Below, in pieces: positions 9,832-19,096 of a stretch of DNA of 64,000 nucleotides; within the stretch, counting starts at the first letter, position 1, and every line of letters starts with the position of its first letter. This DNA comes from a virus. The notes under the pieces are model-generated. The model did no database searches and was not told where the DNA came from. It saw only the letters and a program-made list of their open reading frames with translations. The stretch covers positions 17,255 through 81,254 of IMG/VR virus record IMGVR_UViG_3300021490_000002. The stretch is one strand, 5' to 3'. A program made the position numbers and the translations under genes.

Positions 9832-11415
9832 ATGGCTGTTCAGTGTGATTATATTAAAGGGCTGGCCTCTGACTATAAAGATATGTTATCTATTATAGTC
9901 GGCTGGCTTACAGGAGTAGTTGAAGGGCAACCTCCGTGTAGTTCAGCGTCTTGGACTAAACTACAGGATTATGTGGACTCGGATGGGGAACGATGTGTAA
10001 TTTTAAAGAGTCAACCTGCTGATGAGTTACCTTTGTATGTGGGCCTCAAGACCTTTCGTGGATATGAGGGATTTCAACAGGAAGGGATTCAAATAAATGC
10101 CTACACTAATTTTGACCCCGATTTAGAATGGGATTGTCAGGCTGGCTCTTTAGCGGTAAGGGACAACTATAATTCCCAGTCTCATTTTTATGAGGGATGC
10201 CCTGCCGTTTTAGTAGGTAATCAACCCGTTTGTTATTGGTTGAAGGCTACAGACACACATATAGTTTGTATGATAAGGACTCCCACGGTTCCGCTAACAT
10301 CCGATTATACTAAGTATAGAGGAGCGTTTGTTAATGAAATGTTCTACTTGGGATGGGGTAAGAGATTAGTGCCTAAAGAAGGTTATCCGTATCCTATGGT
10401 GTGTAGCGGAACTACTTATACCCTCGGAACTCCAACACGTCCTATTCAAAGGAATTTTGTCTATGATAATGTATATGGGTCGCTCAGACATATTCCTCCA
10501 TTTTATTGGGACTACATGATGTATGAGGGGATACAGAGTTTGGTGTTTTGCTATTTAGAATACACCACTACGATTAATAGAGAACCCCATATAAAAACTC
10601 GCTGGCCTTTTGAGCACGTTCCCCCGACAAACTCCTATGAACCACACCATCCTGGGTCATTACCCTTAGCTGATTTTACTAACCCAATTTGCGGGCCTAA
10701 AGATTCAGAGGTTACTGCTTTGCTATCCATTCCTACAGTGCCTTTTCATGATGGTGAAAATGTTCCTTTTGGTGAAATGAGTCGTAAAGAGTCTTTATAC
10801 GATGGGAAGCTTATATTCACTTACGACCAGGTTCAACTATCTAACAGGGCTTTGTACTTTGATGGCCTATGGGGTTGGTTTTCAACTTATCCTGTTAGAA
10901 ATTCTTTTGTTCAAAGCTTATGTCATTGCACCTTAAAAGTATATGAATGTGGCTCGCATAATTACTTAAACGATATCGGTGTTCCTCTCCCAGTATCCGC
11001 CTACCCTCTGGGAGTGAAACACGACCAAATACAAGCACACTTTGGGTGGAATCCAGCAGAGATAGTAGAGTCGTTTAATGATAGACGTCTGCTTATCCCA
11101 GTTTACTATTCTGTTGTTAATTCTATTATGGAAATGCAATCGTGTACTCGTGAGGAATTTGGTGGTAGTGGTATATCTTATGATGATGAACAAGACAGAA
11201 TACAAATAGCTGGAATCCTTGATGACTTATATTTTGTTCCAGGTTTAGGTCTTTCAGCACAAGATTTACTTAAAATAAGCACCCCAGATGGTGACCTTAA
11301 TTTTATTGTAGTTCAAGATGTATATAGGTCAGGACCGTTTAATTTGGCAGTTATGAAATTAGGTATAAAAGAATGGCATGAAGAAAACCCTGGGCTAGAA
11401 GCTCCCAGAGGGTAA
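9832..11415 (+). CDS. Large virion/tail protein, first of a pair
   Basis: A 527-residue protein starting at ATG 9832 after a strong AAGGAGGAG site, 12 bases behind the tape measure. It is rich in Tyr, Trp, Pro and Cys and predicted to be mostly beta, typical of tail or appendage proteins. The stretch around residues 172-190 (FYLGWGKRLVPKEGYPYP) resembles a motif I associate with large phage structural proteins of unknown function. There is no signal peptide or membrane helix. The next gene begins with a similar MAV start and has comparable length and composition, so the two probably act together at the tail. The exact role is unknown. Confidence 0.75.
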   Translation: MAVQCDYIKGLASDYKDMLSIIVGWLTGVVEGQPPCSSASWTKLQDYVDSDGERCVILKSQPADELPLYVGLKTFRGYEGFQQEGIQINAYTNFDPDLEWDCQAGSLAVRDNYNSQSHFYEGCPAVLVGNQPVCYWLKATDTHIVCMIRTPTVPLTSDYTKYRGAFVNEMFYLGWGKRLVPKEGYPYPMVCSGTTYTLGTPTRPIQRNFVYDNVYGSLRHIPPFYWDYMMYEGIQSLVFCYLEYTTTINREPHIKTRWPFEHVPPTNSYEPHHPGSLPLADFTNPICGPKDSEVTALLSIPTVPFHDGENVPFGEMSRKESLYDGKLIFTYDQVQLSNRALYFDGLWGWFSTYPVRNSFVQSLCHCTLKVYECGSHNYLNDIGVPLPVSAYPLGVKHDQIQAHFGWNPAEIVESFNDRRLLIPVYYSVVNSIMEMQSCTREEFGGSGISYDDEQDRIQIAGILDDLYFVPGLGLSAQDLLKISTPDGDLNFIVVQDVYRSGPFNLAVMKLGIKEWHEENPGLEAPRG

Positions 11416-11436
11416 AGTATAAATGGAGGTAAACTT

Positions 11437-12603
11437 ATGGCAGTACATTATGAATACAGAACTAATATAAGCCTGCCCGATTTAGTTAGAAACATAAAGG
11501 ACTTCCTTACTACTTATTCTCCTCCAGATGTTTCTACATTAATGTGGACGCTGGAGTACTCGTTAGATGCTGACCCTGGTAATTCCTTTTATACAGGCCC
11601 TATAGTATATATCTTAAGTAAGACCGTAGATGGAGGGGACAACAAGATTTATGCTAAAATTGTTTATCAGAACGATACTATTTATATTCTAGCATCTCCT
11701 GATTATGATGACACGACAGATAATACTGCTGACTTGATTTTGAAGGGTTCGCAGAAGAATGAGGCTGAAACACACAATGATGATGTAGCAGTGTATTTGG
11801 TGGATGAAACCTTAGTAACTCCTCAAGATGCTTTGGTCTGTAGAATAAAAATGAATGCTGACTTTGACCCTGCCAATGACCTTATAGCAAAAGCATGGTA
11901 TGTTAGACAGTTAGCTCCTTTACTAGATAGTCCTAATATAACTGATAGGAAAGAGACGGATATATTTTTCTGGCTATCGTTCGTTCGGGAAGAGGTTGGG
12001 GATAATCCAATTGATGTAAAAGGCTACTTTCAACATTTATCATTTGGAGTGTGTGGAGAAATTTTAACCGCAGATGTTGACCAGGGTAATGGTGTTGGCG
12101 TATATACCGCAGCAAGTTCTTTTGCGTTAGATAGTGAGTTGGATGAAGATGAGTCTCCTAGGACATATTGCGGTTGTGGCAACACTGATGATACTGCGGG
12201 CGCATGTATTTGTGTAGGTAACTGGGAAGGGAAGAAAACATGGTATTATCCAGGCACTATGTATGGATATGCTAGAGACCCCTTTGATGTACGCTTTTTT
12301 GTAAACCCTGCAAATGTCGGGTTTGACTTTACAGAACTTTGTAAATATTCCAACTATGCAGGAGTTAGGATATTGACTCCAAGTTATGTCTTTGGAAAGT
12401 ATGCAGGTCTCTGGAGGATAATTGCACGACTTCCGTTTTATTACACTGATTTGCTTGGCCTGTATGCAGGGGATATTGTTACTCATACAGATGAGAGTGG
12501 CGACACACACTCTTTCATTTTATTCCCGTTTGTACATTACAACTGTTCCATTGCTGCAGGCGCAAGACGTGGGTATGGAGTTCCTTTACCAACAGAAGAA
12601 TAA
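11437..12603 (+). CDS. Virion/tail protein, second of the pair
   Basis: A 388-residue protein with a good Shine-Dalgarno site (AATGGAGG), 21 bases after its partner. It is acidic in the middle and aromatic-rich at the C-terminus. A cysteine cluster at about residues 247-261 (YCGCG...GACICVG) could bind metal or form disulfides. No catalytic motif or hydrophobic segment is visible. Its position between the tape measure and the fibre genes suggests a structural tail protein. Function is not recognised. Confidence 0.7.
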   Translation: MAVHYEYRTNISLPDLVRNIKDFLTTYSPPDVSTLMWTLEYSLDADPGNSFYTGPIVYILSKTVDGGDNKIYAKIVYQNDTIYILASPDYDDTTDNTADLILKGSQKNEAETHNDDVAVYLVDETLVTPQDALVCRIKMNADFDPANDLIAKAWYVRQLAPLLDSPNITDRKETDIFFWLSFVREEVGDNPIDVKGYFQHLSFGVCGEILTADVDQGNGVGVYTAASSFALDSELDEDESPRTYCGCGNTDDTAGACICVGNWEGKKTWYYPGTMYGYARDPFDVRFFVNPANVGFDFTELCKYSNYAGVRILTPSYVFGKYAGLWRIIARLPFYYTDLLGLYAGDIVTHTDESGDTHSFILFPFVHYNCSIAAGARRGYGVPLPTEE

Positions 12604-12616
12604 TTGGACGGCGTGA

Positions 12617-15073
12617 ATGTATGGAGATTGTTACTTTTATGGATTCTCTAATTTTTATGGTGGGCCTGAGCTTGTTGGAGTTACTCGGGCCCCTGTCCAA
12701 TACATTTTACCTCCATTTGCCTGCCCAGAGTCAGGCGCTCCTAAAATACAATCACAAATATTACCTACCTACACTCCCGTAGGACAAGCTTTAGCGCCAA
12801 ATTCATCTGCCAATGAACTGGTTCGTACTTCAATAGAATTCCCTAAAGCGAAAATCCAAAAAGATTTTGTTAACATCCACGGACAAGAGCTAGATGTTAC
12901 TTTTTGTGGTTTTGGTATCTTTGGTCCTCCCTGCTTCTTCGGAGGCCACACGTATGTTTATGTAAATTTAAGACCATTTCTTTACGACAGTGAAATTTAT
13001 GATTTATACGCATACGAACAATCCATAGAAAACGTTCATGTTTATAAGGTTTTTCACGGTATTTCCGTTCTTAATTTTACTGAAGTTAAAACTAACTTTT
13101 CTGCGCCAGCAATAGAAACTTACGCAGTACTTTGTGATTCTTTTAAAAGTAGTGTTGACAACTTAATAGGAGTGACAGAGAAAAATTTTGTTGAAGTCTT
13201 ACTCACACTTCCTCAACCTAAACTGGATTTATTAGGTGGACCTGCGTGGAGGGGGCATTTATTTAAAGACCTCCCTACACCATTTCATCTTTTCTCCCCA
13301 GCTTTTTCAGATGCTATTGACATAGCTAAGGGACTGCATCCTAAGTATGCTTTTGGTTCAGAGTATAAGATTCCGACCCATATTCTTTCCTGGACGCAAC
13401 TATATACTGAATCAATGATTCTGTTTTCTACGGTTACAGGAGATATAATCCAATTAAGTTGGGATATGATTCCCCGCTCTGCTATTTACGGTGGAAATGT
13501 CCTTTACAGAAATTTTTATGGGACGCTCTACAGAGGTTTTTGGTATGACTTCGTAATGTATGTTGGTAAGGGCGTTCCTTCTACCTTATTTTTAACTGCG
13601 GACTTGACATGCGTTAGCAAACCAAATCTACCTGACATAGAGGTATTAGATTCTATTAAACACAGCCATACTGGAAACGAAGTCGCTCCTTTAATTCTTC
13701 GGGATTTATACGCAGCTACATTCCCTCAAAGAGATTTTATCGTACCTCATTTGAACTACAAAGATTATAGAGGGGTGATAGACTTTTTAGATAGTCTGAC
13801 TTTTACAGACGTGGGTGGTATTAAGCCTCCACTTTACGATATTTCTCTTGCTGGTTTGCCTAGTATTCTACTCACACCTTATTCTCCTTTAGATTCTGGA
13901 AAGAGCATATGCTATGGAACGGATTTGTTAGATACATTTATGGCTACACTGACATATCCTTTTTTGAGTGAAAACTTTAACATGGGTGCTTCTGCTTCCA
14001 GAATCATATATCCGACTCCAGAGTGGGTTGGGTTTACGGAGTATAGTTGTTTTGGTCTTGACAATCTGGACTCTATAGAACTTTCCTATAATTTAAATGC
14101 GCCGTCTCTTGTGGGGAATGACTATAGTTACCTACAGATGTTTGATGCCGATTTAAGTTGTAAAGTTTACGCTGATTTTGGGATGGATATTCTTGAAGAA
14201 TATAAAGTTTTAAATAACTTATGGAGTAGCGGTCCTATAAATGTAGTGTCAGATTGCCCTTCTTTTGAGCTTGCAGATTTTTGTTACGCTGAATTTACAT
14301 ATCGTATTGACATTATAGATTCTATTGATTCGGCAGTCCACTTAGCATCGCCCGAACACGGCCTTTATATCCATTCAATTCCATTGTTTACAACTACTTT
14401 CTGCAATCCTTCTGGATATGAGGAAGATGCGCAGGAAGCTATGATTATACATACATATGACAGCGACTTAGTTCCTGTTCCTTACGAAGCTATTGTATGT
14501 CCTCCACTGGAAGAGACTGAACTTTGCCCTGATGGTGCGCCGATATATTCGTTTGATACAGTAGAGTCATTTGAATACTTATATGAGCCGTACGGAGGGA
14601 ATCTATATGACCGTATGGCTATTCCTTTAAAAACCATAGAAGTGGAATCAAATTATTGCGCTTTTAAAGGAACTATTCCAACATTTATATTTTATATTCC
14701 AAATACAGTTGAAGGTAGGCCTGTCCATGCTTACAACATAACAAGTACGATAGAGTCATTTGAATTTCCGACAGTAACATGCTTTCAAAGTGTCTGTATT
14801 TTTAATAATATTACTGACATCCTTGACAATGTTGTTTTCTTATCCCAGCCAAAACCAAATTACTTGCGAGATTTTACAAATATTGTTAAGTTTTTCATAA
14901 CAGCAAAAACCGATATCATTGAGTATTATTGTGTAAATCCTTTTGTTGATATAATTGACTCAGTCTTATATACTGACTTTGAGCCTTTAATATGGTGGTT
15001 TGATTTTGCCTTGGAGTATGACTATGAGGATACTGGAAGGGAAGAGGTTTTATTGGGAATTCCCTTTGTATAA
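12617..15073 (+). CDS. Large aromatic-rich tail or fibre protein
   Basis: An 818-residue protein of unknown family. It is very rich in Phe, Tyr, Pro and Asp and poor in Lys/Arg, with repeated short segments of the kind FEL..FCYAEFTYRIDIIDSI, suggesting repeated beta-strands. Such composition is common in tail fibres and spikes. The Shine-Dalgarno site is weak (GGACGGCGTGA), and the gene starts 13 bases after its upstream neighbour, so it is probably co-transcribed and partly coupled. No enzyme motif was seen. A host-binding or baseplate role is inferred from composition and position only. Confidence 0.7.
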   Translation: MYGDCYFYGFSNFYGGPELVGVTRAPVQYILPPFACPESGAPKIQSQILPTYTPVGQALAPNSSANELVRTSIEFPKAKIQKDFVNIHGQELDVTFCGFGIFGPPCFFGGHTYVYVNLRPFLYDSEIYDLYAYEQSIENVHVYKVFHGISVLNFTEVKTNFSAPAIETYAVLCDSFKSSVDNLIGVTEKNFVEVLLTLPQPKLDLLGGPAWRGHLFKDLPTPFHLFSPAFSDAIDIAKGLHPKYAFGSEYKIPTHILSWTQLYTESMILFSTVTGDIIQLSWDMIPRSAIYGGNVLYRNFYGTLYRGFWYDFVMYVGKGVPSTLFLTADLTCVSKPNLPDIEVLDSIKHSHTGNEVAPLILRDLYAATFPQRDFIVPHLNYKDYRGVIDFLDSLTFTDVGGIKPPLYDISLAGLPSILLTPYSPLDSGKSICYGTDLLDTFMATLTYPFLSENFNMGASASRIIYPTPEWVGFTEYSCFGLDNLDSIELSYNLNAPSLVGNDYSYLQMFDADLSCKVYADFGMDILEEYKVLNNLWSSGPINVVSDCPSFELADFCYAEFTYRIDIIDSIDSAVHLASPEHGLYIHSIPLFTTTFCNPSGYEEDAQEAMIIHTYDSDLVPVPYEAIVCPPLEETELCPDGAPIYSFDTVESFEYLYEPYGGNLYDRMAIPLKTIEVESNYCAFKGTIPTFIFYIPNTVEGRPVHAYNITSTIESFEFPTVTCFQSVCIFNNITDILDNVVFLSQPKPNYLRDFTNIVKFFITAKTDIIEYYCVNPFVDIIDSVLYTDFEPLIWWFDFALEYDYEDTGREEVLLGIPFV

Positions 15074-15098
15074 AAAATTTTAAAAAAGGAGTTGGGTT

Positions 15099-15569
15099 AT
15101 GGCTTTACTATATCCACGTCCAGTGACTGCCTGTTACGGCGTTTGGTTTACACTGGAAAACGACATAACTTTACTTAAGTATTCGGGAAGGTTTGTTGGG
15201 TATTCTATTGACACGGGCGAGCTAGTTTTAGCTAATGGTCCAAATGTTAAGGAGATAATCGGTTGGTTAGATATGCCCAACGATGCTCGTGTGTATCAGA
15301 TGGAAAATGCGTATGAATCCATGAACAATCCAGATTACACTTACAAAGCTGGGGACCAGGTATTTCTAATTAATTCTATTCAGACTCGTTTTCTTATCCC
15401 AGCGGGAAGTGTGGCTGATTTGAAAGTTGGTATGTCTTATTCCTTGACAATTGATTCTGACGGAAATCAAGTATTAGGACCACCCACACAATTACCTTCG
15501 TACGTTGTCTTGGATAAGGTTGAGGCCGATAACTATGTTATGGTACATCTACTAACAACACATTATTAA
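15099..15569 (+). CDS. Small beta-rich virion protein
   Basis: A 156-residue protein starting at ATG 15099 after AAAAAAGGAGTTGGGTT. The second half (AGDQVFLINSIQTRFLI, then GMSYSLTIDSDGNQVLGP and YVVLDKVEADNYVMVHLL) has the alternating pattern of a small beta-barrel. It resembles the repeated domains of the appendage proteins at 29904-32453. Such domains are used for capsid or tail decoration. The protein lies directly before the duplicated tail fibre. The specific role is unknown. Confidence 0.6.
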   Translation: MALLYPRPVTACYGVWFTLENDITLLKYSGRFVGYSIDTGELVLANGPNVKEIIGWLDMPNDARVYQMENAYESMNNPDYTYKAGDQVFLINSIQTRFLIPAGSVADLKVGMSYSLTIDSDGNQVLGPPTQLPSYVVLDKVEADNYVMVHLLTTHY

Positions 15570-15586
15570 TTTAGAGGAGGTAAAGG

Positions 15587-17164
15587 ATGACTACTTTTTC
15601 TGAATGGTTCAACGTAAATTATCCAGGAGCGGGTGGTGGTAGCGGTGGTGGAAATATGAATACAGAGACTTATGACCCTGATGAGGATGGTATAGTTTCC
15701 AAGGCGGAGGCTCTCAGCGACGGAAACACTGAGGTTACTGCTTCTGAAGCTGCCGATGCAGTGTCTAAGTCTCACGAACAAAATACAGATACTGGAACAA
15801 CTGCTGAAGAGTTTTATATTGAACTTGATGGAGCTCAAATTCCAGTTAGAGCACATATTGAAAGCACTAATAATCCTCACCATGTTACTAAGTTTCAGAT
15901 AGGGTTAGGGAATGTAGAGAATATAAAAAATAATCTGAATGCTACACAACCACCCACAACAGTAGATGATGAAGGGGAAGGTTATTCTGTTGGTTCTAGG
16001 TGGATTGATGTTAATGAAAAGAAAGAATATGTTTGCTTAGATGCAACCGAAGGTGCTGCTATCTGGAAAGAGACAACATATATAGCTAGTGTCATCAATT
16101 CTTTTTTAGGCCTTTCAGATACTCCATCCACTTATAATGGAAGTGGAGGAAAGTTCTTACGTGTCTCTGATAGTGAGGATGGGATAGTTTTTGACACTGT
16201 ACCTGAAGGTAATGAAGGAGATATGCGCACAGATGTTTATGACCCCGACAAAGATGGTATAGTAACTAAAGCAGAGATTCTTAGTAATGGAAGTACTGAG
16301 GTTACTGCTTCTGAGGCTGCTGATGCGGTAGGAAAAGCACACAATCAAAATACAGATACGGGAACAACTGCTGAAGAGTTTTACATAGATACTGAAAATG
16401 CTAATATTCCTGTTAGGGCCCACATAGAGAACACCAACAATCCGCATCACGTGACAAAGAGTCAAATAGGTCTGGGTAATGTTGAAAACATAAAAAATAA
16501 CTTAAACGCTACAGTATCTCCTTCTTCCAGTAACGATAGTAGTGAGGGTTACTCTGTAGGTTCTAGGTGGGTTAATGTTGACTCAAAAAAGGAATACGTT
16601 TGTCTGGATGCGACTGAGGGTGCTGCTATCTGGAAAGAGACAACATACATAGCAGACGTTATTACCACGTTTTTAGGATTGTCTGATACTCCAGATACCT
16701 ACAGTGGAAGTGGAGGAAAGTTTGTTCAAGTTTCTGAGAATGAAGATGGCTTAGTTTTTACTGAGTCCGCTCCAAACGATATAACTGCCCTGGAGATTCT
16801 AAATAAACTAAAAACGGTTGACGGAGCTGGTAGCGGACTTGATACTGATTTTATTAGAGGCCTTCCTGGGGATTTCACTTGCAGTAAGAATCCAATTGGA
16901 TTTACTAAACTTCCAAACGGTATAATAATCCAATGGGGTAGAGTGGAAGAAGTTGAAGACGAACTTTGGGTTGTTTTTTATCCTATAGTTTTTCCAAATG
17001 ACGTGTTATTTATTACCTTATCTACTCCCGTTAGATATAATACACATATTCGTATGAAAAAAGATGAGGCTAATGTACTTGTTGAGGTGACAGATGCCTG
17101 GTTTTCTTTTAAAGGCGCACATAAAGAAGAAGCAGATTATTATTGGATAGCGTTAGGCTACTAA
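15587..17164 (+). CDS. Tail fibre protein with internal duplication and gp53-like C-terminus
   Basis: A 525-residue receptor-binding fibre. After a Gly/Ser-rich N-terminal linker, a unit of about 189 residues occurs twice (residues 24-212 and 213-394). Each copy has an Asp-rich EF-hand-like loop (DPDEDGIVSKAE or DPDKDGIVTKAE), the fibre motif NNPHHVTK.QIGLGNVENIKNN, an SRW(I/V)(D/N)V segment and a FLGLSDTP..Y module. The last ~100 residues (NGIIIQWGR ... YYWIALGY) match the C-terminal domain of gp53-type tail fibres, usually the distal receptor-binding part. The start is at ATG 15587 after AGAGGAGG. The next gene looks like its assembly chaperone. Calcium binding is inferred from the loops. 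Confidence 0.85.
   Translation: MTTFSEWFNVNYPGAGGGSGGGNMNTETYDPDEDGIVSKAEALSDGNTEVTASEAADAVSKSHEQNTDTGTTAEEFYIELDGAQIPVRAHIESTNNPHHVTKFQIGLGNVENIKNNLNATQPPTTVDDEGEGYSVGSRWIDVNEKKEYVCLDATEGAAIWKETTYIASVINSFLGLSDTPSTYNGSGGKFLRVSDSEDGIVFDTVPEGNEGDMRTDVYDPDKDGIVTKAEILSNGSTEVTASEAADAVGKAHNQNTDTGTTAEEFYIDTENANIPVRAHIENTNNPHHVTKSQIGLGNVENIKNNLNATVSPSSSNDSSEGYSVGSRWVNVDSKKEYVCLDATEGAAIWKETTYIADVITTFLGLSDTPDTYSGSGGKFVQVSENEDGLVFTESAPNDITALEILNKLKTVDGAGSGLDTDFIRGLPGDFTCSKNPIGFTKLPNGIIIQWGRVEEVEDELWVVFYPIVFPNDVLFITLSTPVRYNTHIRMKKDEANVLVEVTDAWFSFKGAHKEEADYYWIALGY
15656..16768. repeat. Tandem in-gene duplication, period about 567 bp
   Basis: Two adjacent copies (about 15656-16222 and 16223-16768) encode the duplicated fibre unit. 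Protein identity between copies is high (for example KEYVCLDATEGAAIWKETTYIA appears in both), while many third codon positions differ. That indicates an older duplication kept by selection rather than a very recent one. The second copy ends shortly before the C-terminal receptor-type domain. Confidence 0.85.
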
Positions 17165-17183
17165 TTAAAAGGAGGTTATTAGC

Positions 17184-17750
17184 ATGAAATACGGTGTTTT
17201 TGATGAGAAAGGATTACCACAGGGATTTTACGATAGTAAAATTCACGGTTCTAACATTCCGACAGATGCGGTAGAAATTTCCGATAGTGTATGGTTGGAG
17301 CTTATTCAAAATCCTGGGAAAAGGGCTTATGTTGGTGGGACTATTATTGACATTTCTGCTAAGAAGTGGGACTCTTCTACAAATCAATGGGTAGATAAAA
17401 GCACAGACGAAATTTTGAATCCTTTGAAGGAAGCAAAAGCTGCTAAGCTAAAGGCAGAACTTCAGGACTTTGTATATTCGCATTATGATAACGGCACACA
17501 AGCTAGTTTCCTTTCTCTTTACCAGCTTGCAAAGGATAAAGGCAGAACCGATATAATTACTGAAATCCAAAAGGTATGGGCATGGGTGAATACCGTCATG
17601 AATTACTACTACAACAAAAAATCCAGCATCCTAAACGCAACATCAATAGATGAGTTGAATGCTATAACATGGGATTGGAGTGAAGTAGAGGAGACGGAGC
17701 ATATTGAACTATCCACAATTATGGCAATGTTTAATCAAGAACAGCAATAA
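17184..17750 (+). CDS. Tail fibre assembly chaperone-like protein
   Basis: A 188-residue protein. Its N-terminus (YGVFDEKGLPQGFYDSKIHG, then IPTDAVEISDSVWLELI) resembles tail fibre assembly (Caudo_TAP-like) proteins, which act in the infected cell to fold or trimerise fibres. The middle is a Lys/Ala-rich helix followed by an aromatic helical C-terminus. The location immediately after the gp53-like fibre gene matches the usual fibre-chaperone order. It has a strong Shine-Dalgarno site (AAAAGGAGG) and no membrane segment. Confidence 0.7.
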   Translation: MKYGVFDEKGLPQGFYDSKIHGSNIPTDAVEISDSVWLELIQNPGKRAYVGGTIIDISAKKWDSSTNQWVDKSTDEILNPLKEAKAAKLKAELQDFVYSHYDNGTQASFLSLYQLAKDKGRTDIITEIQKVWAWVNTVMNYYYNKKSSILNATSIDELNAITWDWSEVEETEHIELSTIMAMFNQEQQ

Positions 17751-17765
17751 TAAAGGGGGCATAAA

Positions 17766-17948
17766 ATGAAGATTTCGTTTTTTAAAGCAATTTCTTTGGT
17801 AGGTCTTTTGGCAGAGGAATTAACTGAAATCGCAGCGGACGGAAAAATAACTATCAAAGAGGCTATCGGTTTGGTAGAGAAAATTTGTGAAAAACTTGGA
17901 ATAGACTTTGATAAAGAGGGGATAGATATTATAAAAAAGGAGGGCTAA
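17766..17948 (+). CDS. Small hypothetical protein (60 aa)
   Basis: A short helical protein starting at ATG 17766 after AAAGGGGGC. It has an N-terminal amphipathic or mildly hydrophobic helix (FFKAISLVGLLAEEL) and then an EF-hand-like acidic stretch (AADGKITIKEAIGLVEKI). It sits between the fibre chaperone and a DUF1353 protein, with 4 bases to the next gene, so it is part of the operon. Function is unknown. Confidence 0.55.
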   Translation: MKISFFKAISLVGLLAEELTEIAADGKITIKEAIGLVEKICEKLGIDFDKEGIDIIKKEG

Positions 17949-17952
17949 CGAA

Positions 17953-18378
17953 ATGCCTTTCATTGGCGACATTATAACAAAACAACTTCCCCCAAGAATA
18001 GAGAAAAGGAAACTTTTTGGAATAATTCCTTATAAGAAAACTATTCTTGAGTGGGAAGTTTATGAGCCCTTGACATATGTGGATGAAATTTTTGAAATAA
18101 AAATTACAGTTCCGAAGGGAGCTACGACAGATTTCGCATCTACGCCTCGTATTGTCTGGCCTGTTCTTCCTCCAGTAGGACGCTACAGCGGGCCTGCTAT
18201 AGTTCATGACTATATGTATAGGCATGGACTATATAATAGAAAGATAGCTGACTTTGTATTTCTTCATGCCATGATGGACATTGGAGTTCCTACCTGGAAA
18301 CAAGTTGTAATGTTTGAGGCAGTCAGATTATTTGGGTGGAAATCATATAGAAAGTTGGAAAAACTCAGAGAGGGTTAG
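17953..18378 (+). CDS. DUF1353 family protein
   Basis: A 141-residue protein with the DUF1353 signature: TTDFASTPRIVWPVLPP.GRY followed by GPAIVHDYMYRHGLY at about residues 56-94, and an acidic/aromatic C-terminal helix. Members are common in phages and prophages. Conserved Asp, His and Tyr residues suggest an enzyme, but the activity is not established to my knowledge. It lies between small phage genes and the collar protein. Confidence 0.8.
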   Translation: MPFIGDIITKQLPPRIEKRKLFGIIPYKKTILEWEVYEPLTYVDEIFEIKITVPKGATTDFASTPRIVWPVLPPVGRYSGPAIVHDYMYRHGLYNRKIADFVFLHAMMDIGVPTWKQVVMFEAVRLFGWKSYRKLEKLREG

Positions 18379-18380
18379 TA

Positions 18381-19082
18381 ATGCAATTTGCATTTAATCC
18401 ATTTACAGATTCTTTAGATGCCGTTGGAGGTGGGGGAGCTGGGTTTGCATCAGGAAGCATTATATGGTGGCCAGATACACTAGCTCCTCCATCTGGATGG
18501 TTAAAATGCGATGGGTCTTTGGTCAGCAAAGAAGATTACCCTGCTTTATTTGAAGTTATTGGATATACTTTTGGACAGGATAATGGTCGAAACATACCAT
18601 TAATCGTAGAGCATTCTGACTACACATCATCTACTGGAACTGTAAGAGCATCTTCTGAGTATAGCTCAAGCTATCGTGCCTGGTATCCACTTACTACTTC
18701 CCAGCCCACCTACTGTTCTGCAACTACAAGTTCTGGAGAATGGTGGGAGTATGAATTTACAGAACCAAAATTAGTTGCCAAGTTTACTATTAATGTGAAA
18801 GCTAATTCTTTTACAATTAGATTAGAAGGCAGTAACGACGGCTCAACATATACAACGTTAATGGAAGGTGTATCCATAAATAATGGAACACATACTGTTG
18901 ACATCCCAGAAGCTGCTCAAGCTGAGTTTTTAATTTATCGGTTGACAATGACAAGTTCTGGGAATTGGTTCTGGTTTGATGACTTCCAATTTTATGACTA
19001 TATTCCTCCTGACCCTAATCTTTTTGGTCTTCCTAATATTAATACTGGAATTAGTAACATAATAGCAATAATCAGAGTTTAA
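18381..19082 (+). CDS. Tail collar protein with an inserted discoidin-like domain
   Basis: A 233-residue appendage protein. It begins with the short motif FNPFTDSLD, a Gly-rich linker and a phage tail-collar domain (GSIIWWPDTLAPPSGWLKCDG, then DYPALFEVIGYTFG, residues ~26-70). The expected end of the collar domain (FGLPNINTG) appears only at residues ~215-224. The ~140 residues between them resemble an F5/8 type C (discoidin) carbohydrate-binding fold: TVRASSEYSSSYRAW, EWWEYEFTEPKLVAKF, IRLEGSNDGSTYTTL. The product is probably a surface-binding tail decoration. It starts 2 bases after the DUF1353 gene. Confidence 0.75.
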   Translation: MQFAFNPFTDSLDAVGGGGAGFASGSIIWWPDTLAPPSGWLKCDGSLVSKEDYPALFEVIGYTFGQDNGRNIPLIVEHSDYTSSTGTVRASSEYSSSYRAWYPLTTSQPTYCSATTSSGEWWEYEFTEPKLVAKFTINVKANSFTIRLEGSNDGSTYTTLMEGVSINNGTHTVDIPEAAQAEFLIYRLTMTSSGNWFWFDDFQFYDYIPPDPNLFGLPNINTGISNIIAIIRV

Positions 19083-19096
19083 GGAGTGTTGGTCTT

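Noticed and set aside
12422-12616. Short + frame overlapping the end of the gene at 11437
   Set aside because: No Shine-Dalgarno site and unlikely protein; explained as a shadow of the real frame.
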